Notes: generated from the sequence alone by a model not told the origin. A DNA stretch of 64,000 nucleotides from Variovorax sp. WS11 (GCF_010499245.1 NZ_JAAGOW010000003.1:1-64000); one strand, 5' to 3'. Positions 42,709 through 51,684 are shown, counted from the stretch's first letter. A program made the numbers and translations.

Positions 42709-44704
42709 GGCCGGCCATGAGTCGGGTGCGCGCCGCTTCCGTGCGGACGACCTCGTCCACCGGAATGTGATAGTCGCGCTTGTAGTTGAAGGTATGGATG
42801 ATGGTCGCGATGATCAGCACGGCGAAGGACACGCCGGCGACCAGCCACATGTGCCAGATCAGCGCGAAGCCCATCACCGCGCTGATGGCGGCCAGCACGA
42901 AGCCGGCGGCGGTGTTCTTCGGCATGTGGATCGGCGCGAAGCCTTCCTGCGGCCGCTCGTAGCCGCGCTGCTTCATGTCCCACCAGGCGTCGTTGTCATG
43001 GATGCGCGGCGTGAAGGCGAAGTTGTAGGCCGGCGGCGGCGAGGAGGTGGACCACTCCAGCGTGCGGCCGTGCCACGGGTCGCCGGTGGTGTCGCGCAGC
43101 GACTCGCGCCGCATGAAGCTCACCACCAGCTGGATGAGGAAGCTCCCGATGCCCAGCGCGATCAGCACCGCACCGAAGGCGGCGACCTGGAACCAGATCT
43201 GCAGCGAAGGGTCCTCGAAGTGGCTCAGGCGGCGCGTCACGCCCATCAGCCCCAGCACGTACAGCGGCATGAAGGCGAAGTAGAAGCCGACCAGCCAGAA
43301 CCAGAAGGAGCACTTGCCCCAGAACGGGTCGAGCTGGTAGCCGAAGGCCTTGGGGAACCAGTAGGTGATGGCCGCGAAGGCGCCGAACACCACGCCGCCG
43401 ATGATCACGTTGTGGAAGTGCGCGATCAGGAACAGGCTGTTGTGCAGCACGAAGTCGGCCGGCGGCACCGCGAGCAGCACGCCCGTCATGCCGCCGATCA
43501 CGAAGGTCACCATGAAGCCGATCGTCCATAGCATCGGCACGTCGAACTTGATGCGCCCGTGGTACATGGTGAACAGCCAGTTGAAGATCTTCGCCCCCGT
43601 CGGGATCGAGATGATCATCGTGGTGATGCCGAAGAAGGAATTCACGCTCGCGCCCGAGCCCATGGTGAAGAAGTGGTGCAGCCACACCAGGTACGACAGG
43701 ATGGTGATCACGACCGTCGCATACACCATGGAGGCATAGCCGAACAGGCGCTTGCGGCTGAAGGTCGACACGATCTCGGAGAAGGCGCCGAACACCGGCA
43801 GGATCAGGATGTACACCTCCGGATGGCCCCAGATCCAGATGAGGTTGACGTACATCATCGGATTGCCGCCGAGCTCGTTGGTGAAGAAGTTCGTTCCCAC
43901 GTAGCGGTCCATCGACAGCAGCGCCAGCACGGCCGTGAGCACCGGGAAGGCGGCGACGATGAGCACGTTGGTGCACAGCGCAGTCCAGGTGAAGACGGGC
44001 ATCTTCATCATGCCCATGCCGGGGGCGCGCATCTTCACGATGGTCGCGATCAGGTTCACCCCCGAGAGCAAGGTGCCGACCCCCGCGATCTGCAGCGACC
44101 ATATGTAGTAGTCCACCCCCACGTCCGGGCTGTAGAGGATGCCCGACAGCGGCGGATAGGCCAGCCAGCCGGTCTTGGCGAACTCTCCGATGAAGAGCGA
44201 GGCCATCACGAGCATCGCGCCCATGGTGGTCATCCAGAAGCTGAAGTTGTTCAGGAAGGGGAAGGCCACGTCGCGCGCGCCGATCTGCAGCGGCACCACG
44301 TAGTTCATGAGCCCGGTGACCAGCGGCATGGCGACGAAGAAGATCATGATCACGCCGTGCGCCGTGAAGACCTGGTCGTAGTGGTGCGGCGGCAGGTAGC
44401 CCGCGTTGTCGCCGAAGGCGATGGCCTGCTGCAGCCGCATCATGATGGCGTCGGCGAAGCCGCGCAGCAGCATCACCAGCCCCAGCACGATGTACATGAT
44501 GCCGATCTTCTTGTGGTCGATGCTGGTGATCCAGTCGCGCCAGAGCGTGCCCCAGACACGGAAGTAGGTCATCGCGCCCATCATCGCAAGGCCGCCCAGC
44601 ACCACGGCGGCGAAGGTCGCCACCAGGATGGGCTCGTGGTAGGGGAAGGCCTCCCAGGTGAGGCGTCCGAAGATCGGATGGGTCATGGCGGGGTGGTCGG
44701 GCAT
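42701..44704 (-). CDS. cyoB: Cytochrome o ubiquinol oxidase subunit I
   Basis: The 667-residue catalytic subunit that reduces oxygen and pumps protons. Visible heme-copper oxidase signatures are a heme-ligand His in FTAHGVIMIFFVAMP (near 115), the CuB/crosslinked Tyr motif WGHPEVYILILP (near 294), the His pair in VWLHHFFTMG (near 345) and the heme ligands in LIAHFHNVIIGG (near 430). The N-terminal WRDWITSIDHKKIGIMYIVL is typical of the CyoB group. It is placed between cyoA and cyoC as expected for a bo3-type quinol oxidase. Confidence 0.96.
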   Translation of the reverse strand: MPDHPAMTHPIFGRLTWEAFPYHEPILVATFAAVVLGGLAMMGAMTYFRVWGTLWRDWITSIDHKKIGIMYIVLGLVMLLRGFADAIMMRLQQAIAFGDNAGYLPPHHYDQVFTAHGVIMIFFVAMPLVTGLMNYVVPLQIGARDVAFPFLNNFSFWMTTMGAMLVMASLFIGEFAKTGWLAYPPLSGILYSPDVGVDYYIWSLQIAGVGTLLSGVNLIATIVKMRAPGMGMMKMPVFTWTALCTNVLIVAAFPVLTAVLALLSMDRYVGTNFFTNELGGNPMMYVNLIWIWGHPEVYILILPVFGAFSEIVSTFSRKRLFGYASMVYATVVITILSYLVWLHHFFTMGSGASVNSFFGITTMIISIPTGAKIFNWLFTMYHGRIKFDVPMLWTIGFMVTFVIGGMTGVLLAVPPADFVLHNSLFLIAHFHNVIIGGVVFGAFAAITYWFPKAFGYQLDPFWGKCSFWFWLVGFYFAFMPLYVLGLMGVTRRLSHFEDPSLQIWFQVAAFGAVLIALGIGSFLIQLVVSFMRRESLRDTTGDPWHGRTLEWSTSSPPPAYNFAFTPRIHDNDAWWDMKQRGYERPQEGFAPIHMPKNTAAGFVLAAISAVMGFALIWHMWLVAGVSFAVLIIATIIHTFNYKRDYHIPVDEVVRTEAARTRLMAGHV

Positions 44705-44783
44705 CTTGCGTCTCGGATAACCAAGGGTGGGGCGCCGCCCGGGGCCGCGCCTGGAATGTGGGTGATCTCCGGGATCGGGTGGC

Positions 44784-45842
44784 TTACTGGATCGTCGTGC
44801 GCGCGGGCAGCGGCGCGCCGGTCGGGTTGTCGGCCGTGCAGATCTCGGCGGCGACGGTGCGCATCGGCAGCCCCTGCTCGCCGCGCGGCACCTCGGTCAG
44901 GGCCAGGGGCGAGAGGCCGGCCTTGCCGGCGCCGCCGGTGGCATCGAGCGCCATCATCTGCCGCATGCACATCTTGCCGGGCTCGACGCAGCGGTTGAGG
45001 ATGGCGTCGTACAGGCCGGGCGCGACGCGGGCGTAGCGGCGCACGGGCTCGCGTTCGCTCGGGCGTTCGAGTTGCATGTAGTCGTTGCGGCCGAGCGCCT
45101 TGCCCTCGGCCTTGGCCTTCTGCACCCACTGGTCGAACTCGGCGCCCTGCAGGCCGTGGAACTTGAAGCGCATGCCCGAGAAACCGGCGCCGCTGTAGTT
45201 GGCCGAGAAGCCCTCGTACTCGCCGGGCTTGTTGATGACCGCGTGCAGCTTGGTCTCCATCCCGGGCATGGCGTAGATCTGGCCGGCCAGGGCGGGCACG
45301 TAGAAGGAGTTCATGACCGAGGAGGCCGTGATCTTGAACTGGATCGGCCGGTCCACCGGCGCCGCCAGCTCGTTCACGGTGGCGATGCCCTGCTCGGGGT
45401 AGAAGAAGAGCCACTTCCAGTCGAGCGCCACGACCTCGACCACCAGGGGTTGCGTGCCTTCGGGCACCTGGCGGCCCACGCCGATGCGATCGAGCGGCCG
45501 GTAGGGGTCCAGCGTATGGGTGCTGATCCAGGTGACCGCGCCCAGGGCGATGATGATCAGCAATGGGGCTGCCCAGATCACCAGCTCCAGCTGGGTGGAG
45601 TGGTCCCAGTCGGGCTTGTAGGTCGCCTCGGTGTTGGACTGGCGATACCGCCATGCAAAAAGAAAGGTCAGCGCGATGACCGGCACGATGATCAGCAGCA
45701 TCAGCAGCGTGGAGATCACGACCAGCCGGCCCTGCTGGGCGGCCACATCGCCGGAGGGATTCAGCACCACCATGTTGCAACCCGCCAGCAGCAGGGCAAG
45801 AACGAGCAGGGCCGACCGGCGAAGAAGGGATAGGAGTGGCAT
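44784..45842 (-). CDS. cyoA: Cytochrome o ubiquinol oxidase subunit II
   Basis: A 352-residue membrane-anchored lipoprotein subunit. The ATG at 45842 gives a signal ending in the lipobox LLAGC (Cys near residue 22). Upstream ATG 45962 would precede it with 40 non-signal residues and is rejected. Two helices follow (LVVISTLLMLLIIVPVIALT; TQLELVIWAAPLLIIIALGA), then a cupredoxin domain containing ITASSVMNSFYVPALAGQIY. The Cys-rich CuA motif of cytochrome c oxidases is absent, in agreement with quinol as electron donor. Confidence 0.94.
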   Translation of the reverse strand: MPLLSLLRRSALLVLALLLAGCNMVVLNPSGDVAAQQGRLVVISTLLMLLIIVPVIALTFLFAWRYRQSNTEATYKPDWDHSTQLELVIWAAPLLIIIALGAVTWISTHTLDPYRPLDRIGVGRQVPEGTQPLVVEVVALDWKWLFFYPEQGIATVNELAAPVDRPIQFKITASSVMNSFYVPALAGQIYAMPGMETKLHAVINKPGEYEGFSANYSGAGFSGMRFKFHGLQGAEFDQWVQKAKAEGKALGRNDYMQLERPSEREPVRRYARVAPGLYDAILNRCVEPGKMCMRQMMALDATGGAGKAGLSPLALTEVPRGEQGLPMRTVAAEICTADNPTGAPLPARTTIQ

Positions 45843-46015
45843 GCCAGGATGGGAAGAAGAGCGCGCACCGCGGGAAGACGCGGATGGCCAATGCGCGCAG
45901 AATGTATCCCGATCGGGGGCGGTTGGCGATTGGACGTTTTGTCCTATGGCGCAAAACTGCATCTGATGCGACCCTGATGGATTCCTGCAAGGCTCCCTGA
46001 ACCCGTAGCACCGCG

Positions 46016-47362
46016 ATGTCCAGCATCAGTCATACCCATCCCGATCCCTCGTCCGAATCCCTCGAGAGGGATGCCCGGCTCATCACCGCCGACCATTCCA
46101 AGGTCGCCCCCGGCGAAATCGCCGTCGGCGTGGTCATCGGCCGTGCCTCCGAGTATTTCGACTTCTTCGTCTACGGCATCGCTTCGGTGCTGGTCTTCCC
46201 GGCCCTGTTCTTTCCCTTCGAGCAGCGCCTGGAGGGCACACTGTACGCCTTCGTCATCTTCTCGTTCGCATTCATCGCACGGCCGATCGGCACGGTGATC
46301 TCGATGCATGTGCAGCGCCGCTGGGGGCGCGCCACCAAGCTGACCATGGCCCTGTTCCTGCTGGGCACCTCCACGGTCGGCATCGCCTTCCTGCCGGGCT
46401 ACGAGAGCGCAGGCGTGCTCTCCATCGTGCTGCTGTCGATCCTGCGGGTCGGACAGGGGCTGGCGCTCGGCGGCTCGTGGGACGGGCTGCCCTCGCTGCT
46501 CGCGATGAACGCGCCCCCGAACCGCCGCGGCTGGTACTCGATGCTCGGGCAGCTGGGGGCGCCCGTGGGCTTCGTCGTGGCCAGCGGGCTCTTCGCCTTC
46601 CTGTATGCCAGCCTGTCGCTGGACGACTTCCTGGCCTGGGGCTGGCGCTACGCCTTCTTCGTGGCCTTCGCGATCAACGTCGTGGCCCTGTTCGCGCGCC
46701 TGCGCCTGGTGGTCACGCACGAGTACGAGGAGCTCATGGAGGAAGGCGAGCTCGAGCCCACCAGCGTGATCGAGCTGGTTCGCACTCAGGGCGGCAACCT
46801 CCTGATCGGCGCCTTCGCGGCGCTCGCGAGCTATGCGCTGTTCCACCTGGTCACGGTCTTCCCGCTGTCGTGGATCCGGCTCTACTCGGACCAGTCCATC
46901 ACCCAGTTCCTCATGATCCAGGTGGTCGGCGCCTTCCTGGCAGCCGGCGGCATCGTCGCTTCGGGCTGGATCGCCGACCGCATAGGCCGGCGCCGCACGC
47001 TCGGCACCCTGGCCGTGATGATCGCCGTCTTCAGCGGCTTCGCGCCCACGCTGCTGGGCGGCGGCACGCTGGGGCAGAACGTCTTCATGCTGGTCGGCTT
47101 CGTGCTGCTGGGGCTCTCCTACGGCCAAGCCTCGGGCACCGTGACGTCGAACTTCATCCGCAAGTACCGCTACACCGGAGCTGCGCTCACGGCGGACTTG
47201 GCTTGGCTGATCGGTGCCGCCTTCGCGCCGCTGGTGGCGCTGGGCCTGTCGGCCAACTTCGGGCTTGCCTACGTCAGCGTCTACCTGCTGTCGGGCGCCG
47301 CGTGCACGCTGGCGGCGCTGAGCATCAACCGGGCGCTCGAGGCGCGCGGCGACGAGTCGTGA
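46016..47362 (+). CDS. MHS-family metabolite:H+ symporter
   Basis: A 448-residue, 12-helix major facilitator of the metabolite:H+ symporter group (ShiA/KgtP/ProP-like). The start region VVIGRASEYFDFFVYGIASV (near residues 40-59) and the loop ARPIGTVISMHVQRRWGRAT are typical, as is RVGQGLALGGSWDG. Helix spacing fits two six-helix halves with a central cytoplasmic loop. It is divergent from cyoA with a 173-base intergenic region. The substrate is probably an organic acid or similar compound, not resolvable by sequence. Confidence 0.85.
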   Translation: MSSISHTHPDPSSESLERDARLITADHSKVAPGEIAVGVVIGRASEYFDFFVYGIASVLVFPALFFPFEQRLEGTLYAFVIFSFAFIARPIGTVISMHVQRRWGRATKLTMALFLLGTSTVGIAFLPGYESAGVLSIVLLSILRVGQGLALGGSWDGLPSLLAMNAPPNRRGWYSMLGQLGAPVGFVVASGLFAFLYASLSLDDFLAWGWRYAFFVAFAINVVALFARLRLVVTHEYEELMEEGELEPTSVIELVRTQGGNLLIGAFAALASYALFHLVTVFPLSWIRLYSDQSITQFLMIQVVGAFLAAGGIVASGWIADRIGRRRTLGTLAVMIAVFSGFAPTLLGGGTLGQNVFMLVGFVLLGLSYGQASGTVTSNFIRKYRYTGAALTADLAWLIGAAFAPLVALGLSANFGLAYVSVYLLSGAACTLAALSINRALEARGDES

Positions 47363-47961
47363 CGCCGGGGCGCGGTGCGCGGCAGCCTTCGCTCGAAGGC
47401 ACTGCGCCCGCGCCGCGATACACCGACAGGCTGTTCTTCGCGCTGCTGCCGGATGCGCCGGCCATCGTCCGCATCGAGCGGCTGATCGCGGATCTGCGCC
47501 GCGATCACGGGCTCAAGGGCAAGGCGCTCGGCGCTTCGCGCTTCCATGTCACCGTGCACCTCGTGGGCAACTTCCGGGGCTTCCCGCAGGAGGTGGCCGA
47601 CGCCGCCTGCGCAGCAGCCCAGGCGCTGACGGTCATTCCTTCGTTCAAGCTCGGCTTCGATCGCGTGGGAAGCTTCGCGCGCAGGCCGCGCAACATGCCG
47701 CTGGTGCTGCTGGGCGCCGAGGGCCTGATGGCGGCGAAGGCATTCCAGCAAGCCCTCGGCAAGGCGATGGCCCGAGCCGGCGAAAGCCACGGCGACGCGG
47801 CCCACTACACGCCGCATCTGACGCTGCTTTACGACGACACCCACGTGGCCCCGCGCGCCATAGAGCCGATCGGCTGGACCGCGAACGAGTTCGTGCTGGT
47901 GCGCAGCTTGATCGGGCAAAGCCGGCACGAAGTGCTGGCGCGCTGGCTGCTGCACGGCTGA
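47359..47961 (+). CDS. thpR: 2'-5' RNA ligase/phosphodiesterase family protein (ThpR-like)
   Basis: A 200-residue 2H phosphoesterase. It has the two defining HxTx motifs, His63 in HVTVHLVG and His153 in HLTLLYD, about 90 residues apart as expected. The GTG at 47359 overlaps the transporter stop as GTGA, so it is translationally coupled. ThpR enzymes ligate 2'-5' RNA ends or hydrolyse 2',3'-cyclic phosphodiesters; the cellular substrate is uncertain. The length and N-terminal YTDRLFFALLPD segment agree with the family. Confidence 0.85.
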   Translation: MTPGRGARQPSLEGTAPAPRYTDRLFFALLPDAPAIVRIERLIADLRRDHGLKGKALGASRFHVTVHLVGNFRGFPQEVADAACAAAQALTVIPSFKLGFDRVGSFARRPRNMPLVLLGAEGLMAAKAFQQALGKAMARAGESHGDAAHYTPHLTLLYDDTHVAPRAIEPIGWTANEFVLVRSLIGQSRHEVLARWLLHG

Positions 47962-47970
47962 GCTGGGGCG

Positions 47971-48453
47971 CTACTCCTGAGGCACGTATTTGATGCCCGC
48001 CGCCTTGTCCGCCTTGTACTTGTCGATGGCCTTCGAAAGATCATCGAGCTCCTCGCAGGGCGGGGCGCACAGGCGTGTCAGCCGTTCGCGGCGCTCCTCG
48101 GCCTTGGGCAGGTCGTCCAGGATGAGATAGAGCTCGCCGGAGTACTCCAGCGCGCCACGGTGGTTGGGGTCGATGCGCAGCGCCGTGTCGTAGAAGCGCT
48201 CGGCCGATGCGTAGTCGGGCGTTTTGCTCTTGCGCAGGCTGTAGCCCATCAGGTTGTTCCAGTCGGCGTTGCCCGGGTCGTTGACCCGCTTGAGCTCGGT
48301 GATCGCGCGCGACCAGTTCTTGGCCTCGATCTGCGAGCGGGCCGCTGCCAGCTTGAGCGCGGGCGGCGTGGACTCGTTGTCCGCGGCAATGGCCGGGTGG
48401 AGGAAAGTCGCGGCCAGCGCCGCGCAGGCGAGGAGACGTTGGGCGAGGTTCAT
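47971..48453 (-). CDS. Secreted TPR-like protein (downstream copy)
   Basis: A 160-residue protein with a signal peptide ending near residue 23 (HPAIA). The mature part holds TPR-like helices: WSRAITELKRVNDPGNADWN, YASAERFYDTALRIDPNHRG and ALEYSGELYLILDDLPKAEE. A CAPPC motif lies near residue 130 and the end is YVPQE. It is a clear paralogue of the adjacent upstream gene. No partner or enzyme function is suggested by the sequence. Confidence 0.78.
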   Translation of the reverse strand: MNLAQRLLACAALAATFLHPAIAADNESTPPALKLAAARSQIEAKNWSRAITELKRVNDPGNADWNNLMGYSLRKSKTPDYASAERFYDTALRIDPNHRGALEYSGELYLILDDLPKAEERRERLTRLCAPPCEELDDLSKAIDKYKADKAAGIKYVPQE

Positions 48454-48457
48454 CCGC

Positions 48458-48976
48458 TCATTGTGCAGCGCGCGCGCTGGTTTGCGCAGGCTCCTCGGGC
48501 TCCGGCACGTACTTGTTGCCGGCGGCCTTGTAACGCGCGATCGCCTGGGCCAGCCGGTCTTGTTCGAGGCAGGCGTTGTTGCACACCAGCTTCAGCGTGG
48601 TGAGGCGCTGCTCGGCCTTGGGCAGCTTGTCCTGCATCAGGTAGAGCTCGCCGGAATACGAGAGGGCGCCCCGGTGGCTGGGCTCGATGCGCAGGGCGGC
48701 ATCGTAGAAGCGCTCGGCCGCCACGTAGTCGGGCTTCTTCGCCTTGCGATGGCTGAAGCCCATCAGGTTGTTCCAGTCGGGGTCGTTGGGGGCATCCACG
48801 CCCTGCAGCTCGGCGATGGCGCCCTTCCAGTCCTTGGCCTCGATCAGCGCCCGTGCGTTGGCGAGGCGGATCGAGGAGGGCAGGGAGGCCGAGTCGATGG
48901 CCTCTGCCTGCGGCGTTTGCAGCGCGAGCGTGGCGAGAAGGGTGACAGCGGCGAGGTGCAAGAGCCTGGAGGTCAT
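48458..48976 (-). CDS. Secreted TPR-like protein (upstream copy)
   Basis: A 172-residue exported TPR-like protein with signal peptide (cleavage after QAEA). It matches its neighbour almost motif for motif: WKGAIAELQGVDAPNDPDWN, NNLMGFSHRKAKKPDYVAAE, ALSYSGELYLMQDKLPKAEQ, CNNAC in place of CAPPC, and an ending YVPEPEE. Four bases separate it from the other copy. The pair therefore arose by tandem duplication and is probably co-transcribed. TPR proteins of this size are usually protein-interaction modules of the periplasm. Confidence 0.8.
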   Translation of the reverse strand: MTSRLLHLAAVTLLATLALQTPQAEAIDSASLPSSIRLANARALIEAKDWKGAIAELQGVDAPNDPDWNNLMGFSHRKAKKPDYVAAERFYDAALRIEPSHRGALSYSGELYLMQDKLPKAEQRLTTLKLVCNNACLEQDRLAQAIARYKAAGNKYVPEPEEPAQTSARAAQ

Positions 48977-49091
48977 GGCGAAATCCGATCGATGCGAGGG
49001 AAGAAGTCAGGCCGAGGATAGGCAGCGCCGCCCGCGCGGTCTTGAAGATTTGCGCCACGCGCAGGCAGCCGGCCGCTGGTCGCTCAGGCGC

Positions 49092-50201
49092 TCAGGCGGT
49101 CAGCTTGCCGAAGCCCGAGTCGCGTGCCAGCACGATCGCGCGGCCGCGGCTGTCGACTTCCAGCTTGGCGAACACGCTGGTCAGTCGATTGCGCACGGTC
49201 TTCTCCGACAGGCCCAGCGTGGCCGCGATCTGGGCGTTGTCGCGGCCCTGGGCCAGCAGCTCGAGCAGCTCGCGCTCGCGCGCCGTGAGTGTCTCGAACA
49301 CCGCGGCGCGCGCAGGCGCCGCCTCGGCCAGGAAGCTGCGCACCTCGGCCAGCCAATGGGGCCAGCCGAGCTCATGCTCCAGGACGAGGTGGTTGCCGCT
49401 GTCGATCGGCACGAAGCGCGCGCCCGGGATCGCGCTCGCGATCAGCCGTCCTTCGGCGAAGGGCACACGGACGTCACGCGTGCTGTGCAGCACCAGCGTG
49501 GGGCAGCGCACGTCGGCCAGACGGGCGACGACGTCGATGTTGTCGAACTCGCGCATGAAGCGCGCCGCGTTGGCCGGCGAGGTGGAGATGCGCTCCAGCT
49601 CGTTGAACCAGCGATGCTGCTGCGGCGTGCCGCCGGGGATGAACTGGCTGGTGAAGAACTGGCGGAAAGCGGTGTCCTGCTTGCCCCAGCCCAGCTCGGC
49701 CAGCTTGCGCATCATCTCGGCCTCCTCGCGCTGCTCGGGCGTGGGGTTGCGCACCAGGCGCCCTCGCGCGTAGCCGCCGTGCAGCACCAGGTGGCTCACC
49801 CGCTCGGGATGCCGGGCCGCATAGGCGATGGCAATGGAGGCGCCCTGCGAGATGCCGAGCAGGCCGAAGCGCTCGGCGCCCAGCGCGTCGACCAGCGTCT
49901 CGAGGTCGCGCAGCCAGCTGTCGAAGCCGAGGTCCTCGACCTCCCAGTCCGACAGGCCGCAGCCGCGCTCGTCGTAGCGCACGAAGGTGGCGTTGGAGGA
50001 CAGCCCGTCGAGCAGGTGGCGCCACACCGGGCTTTCCCAGTCGAACTCGAGGTGCGAGAGCCAGGTGGCGGCCTTGATCAGCAGCGGGCCCTGGCCGGAG
50101 AAGGCATAGGCCAGCCGCACGCCGTCGTGGCCGCGCGCGAAGCGGATCTGCTGCCGGGCCGGCACAGGCTGGCCGGGGGGCGGGTGGGGCGATTTCTGCA
50201 C
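49092..50201 (-). CDS. Alpha/beta hydrolase fused to a LuxR-type DNA-binding domain
   Basis: Residues 1-290 form an alpha/beta hydrolase (nucleophile elbow GISQGAS, oxyanion region and Asp/His near TRDVRVPF and SGNHLVLEH), and residues about 300-369 a LuxR/GerE helix-turn-helix (FETLTARERELLELLAQGRD, AATLGLSEKTVRNRLTSVFA). I use the GTG at 50201 (369 residues) as it follows an AAGGG stretch; a TTG at 50237 gives 381. A regulator with a hydrolase-like sensor could bind or hydrolyse a small ester or lactone. Similar domain pairs occur in Burkholderiales; no regulated gene is evident here. Confidence 0.82.
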   Translation of the reverse strand: MQKSPHPPPGQPVPARQQIRFARGHDGVRLAYAFSGQGPLLIKAATWLSHLEFDWESPVWRHLLDGLSSNATFVRYDERGCGLSDWEVEDLGFDSWLRDLETLVDALGAERFGLLGISQGASIAIAYAARHPERVSHLVLHGGYARGRLVRNPTPEQREEAEMMRKLAELGWGKQDTAFRQFFTSQFIPGGTPQQHRWFNELERISTSPANAARFMREFDNIDVVARLADVRCPTLVLHSTRDVRVPFAEGRLIASAIPGARFVPIDSGNHLVLEHELGWPHWLAEVRSFLAEAAPARAAVFETLTARERELLELLAQGRDNAQIAATLGLSEKTVRNRLTSVFAKLEVDSRGRAIVLARDSGFGKLTA

Positions 50202-50288
50202 AGCCCTTAGTGAAGAACCTTTGCCCCGGCCGGTCAATAAACCAGATGGCCGGCCGCGAGGCGAATCCGGGGGGTGTCCAGCGGCCCG

Positions 50289-51335
50289 CTATCGCGCCGC
50301 GAGCGCCTGCGCCAGCGCCAGCACCGACAGCGGTGCCGAGCCCTCGGCCTTGTTGTTGATCGCCACATAGGCCGCGTGGCCGGCGCCGGTGGTGCCGGCG
50401 ATCACGCGGGCCAGGGCCTCGCGGGTCTCGAGGTCGGGATCGGCGATCCTGTCGAAGGGCTCGTAGAGCTTCTTCGCCTCCTCGTAGCCGTAGGCGCCGT
50501 GCAGGCGGTTCAGGTTCCAGCGGCACACCAGCGGGCCCGGCCACAGCGCACGCAGCAGCGGCAGCTGTGCGGTGATCGGTGGCATCTTGGGATGCAGGCC
50601 CAGGCAGTAGGTGGCGCCGCAGTCGCGCAGCAGCTCGGCGAGGGCCGGCGTCAGCAGCTCGGGATTGCGCAGCTCGACCGCGATCACCCCGTCCGGCGCG
50701 GCGGGGCGAAGCGCAGGCAGCGCCTCCAGCATGCGGCGCAGGCGCTGCAGCAGGACCGGCAGGTCGGCCCACATCGGTGCGGGGATCGGGCTCAGCTGGA
50801 ACACCAGCACGCCGAGCCTGGCGCCCAGGCCGTCCAGTGCAGGCTGCACGAACTCCTGCACCGCCAGGGCCGGATCGAGAAAGGCCGGATTGGGCTGCAT
50901 GCCGCGGCCGTCCTCGTCGCGCACCAGCGCGTCGGCGACCAGGCCGGGCGCCTTCACGATGAAGCGGAAGTCCTCCGGCACCACCGCGGCATAGGCGGCG
51001 TACTGGCTGGCCGAGAGCGGGCGGTAGAAGCTGCGGTCCAGGCTGACGGTGCGGAAGAGGGGATGCTGCGCATAGGCGGCCAGGCCGTGTTTGGAAAGCA
51101 CCGACTGCTCGTAGTCGCCGTCCCAGACCAGGTCGGCCCAGCCGGGGAAATACCAGGAGGAGGTGCCCATGCGCAGTTGGGGAGGGAGAGCCTGCGCCAG
51201 GCTCTGCTGTGCGGGATCGGGTGCGGCCGGCCGGACCTTGGGACCGCCGGCGGTCGCGCGCTTCCTTGGCGCGGGGGCGAGTGCGGGTGGCGGTGGGCCG
51301 GCTTCTTCCGGATCGTCGAACAGCGAGTCTTGCAT
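50289..51335 (-). CDS. DUF72 family protein (YecE-like)
   Basis: A 348-residue protein with the DUF72 TIM-barrel signature: LRMGTSSWYFPGWADLVW (near residues 58-75), RTVSLDRSFYRPLSASQYAA, FQLSPIPAP, VAVELRN-type VIAVELRNPELL and YVAINNKAEGSAP near the end. The ATG at 51335 is chosen because reading frame upstream of it (to 51452) runs into the REP-like repeat and is not family sequence. The start region is a proline- and arginine-rich stretch. The function of DUF72 is unknown; structural similarity to xylose isomerase-like barrels is known. Confidence 0.85.
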   Translation of the reverse strand: MQDSLFDDPEEAGPPPPALAPAPRKRATAGGPKVRPAAPDPAQQSLAQALPPQLRMGTSSWYFPGWADLVWDGDYEQSVLSKHGLAAYAQHPLFRTVSLDRSFYRPLSASQYAAYAAVVPEDFRFIVKAPGLVADALVRDEDGRGMQPNPAFLDPALAVQEFVQPALDGLGARLGVLVFQLSPIPAPMWADLPVLLQRLRRMLEALPALRPAAPDGVIAVELRNPELLTPALAELLRDCGATYCLGLHPKMPPITAQLPLLRALWPGPLVCRWNLNRLHGAYGYEEAKKLYEPFDRIADPDLETREALARVIAGTTGAGHAAYVAINNKAEGSAPLSVLALAQALAAR

Positions 51336-51417
51336 GGTGGGGCTTCTCGATGCGCCCCATTCTCGGGGAGGTGACTGGAGGTTGAAGCGTTGTGCGCGCT
51401 TCGGAGGCTCGGTGCCC

Positions 51418-51452
51418 TCACCCCCGCCCTCTCCCAAAGGGAGAGGGAGCAA
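51418..51452. repeat. REP-like palindromic repeat
   Basis: A CCCTCACCCCCGCCCTCTCC then CAAAGGGAGAGGGAG element with inverted arms CTCTCCC and GGGAGAG around AAA. Short GC-rich inverted repeats of this kind, which read as LTPALSQRE in translation, are widely dispersed in Burkholderiales and pseudomonad genomes. It sits between the DUF72 gene and a gene remnant. Confidence 0.6.
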
Positions 51453-51535
51453 GACCAGGAGCCGGGATGCGCGCCTCAGGACCTTGTCGAGAAGTCCAGC
51501 GCGCCCGTCAGGTTGCCCATCGGGTGGCTGCCGTT

Positions 51536-51677
51536 CTTGAGCAGCGCGGCGTCCCGGAAGCCGGGCGGCAAGCCGGCCCTGACCGAAGCCGAGATCCGCG
51601 ACGTGATCGCCTTCCTGCGCACCCTGACCGATGCCGACCAGCTGCCCGCGGCCGCGGGCAATGCGCCGAAGAAGTAG
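51536..51677 (+). pseudogene. C-terminal remnant of a MauG/di-haem peroxidase-like gene
   Basis: A short stretch with no proper start ends in KPALTEAEIRDVIAFLRTLT, then DADQLPAAAGNAPKK and a stop. This is the usual C-terminal helix of cytochrome c peroxidase/MauG-type proteins (pattern LTxxEIxDVIAFLRTLTD). The heme-binding parts are absent. The sequence between the REP-like repeat and this fragment is not recognisable, so an older gene was deleted, leaving its last 45 codons. The preceding sequence also reads RKPGG in frame, but no further homology is evident. Confidence 0.55.
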
Positions 51678-51684
51678 GTGCGGG

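Noticed and set aside
44704..44784. A cytochrome c oxidase assignment for the terminal oxidase
   Set aside because: Subunit II lacks the CuA cysteine motif and is a lipoprotein, as in bo3-type quinol oxidases.
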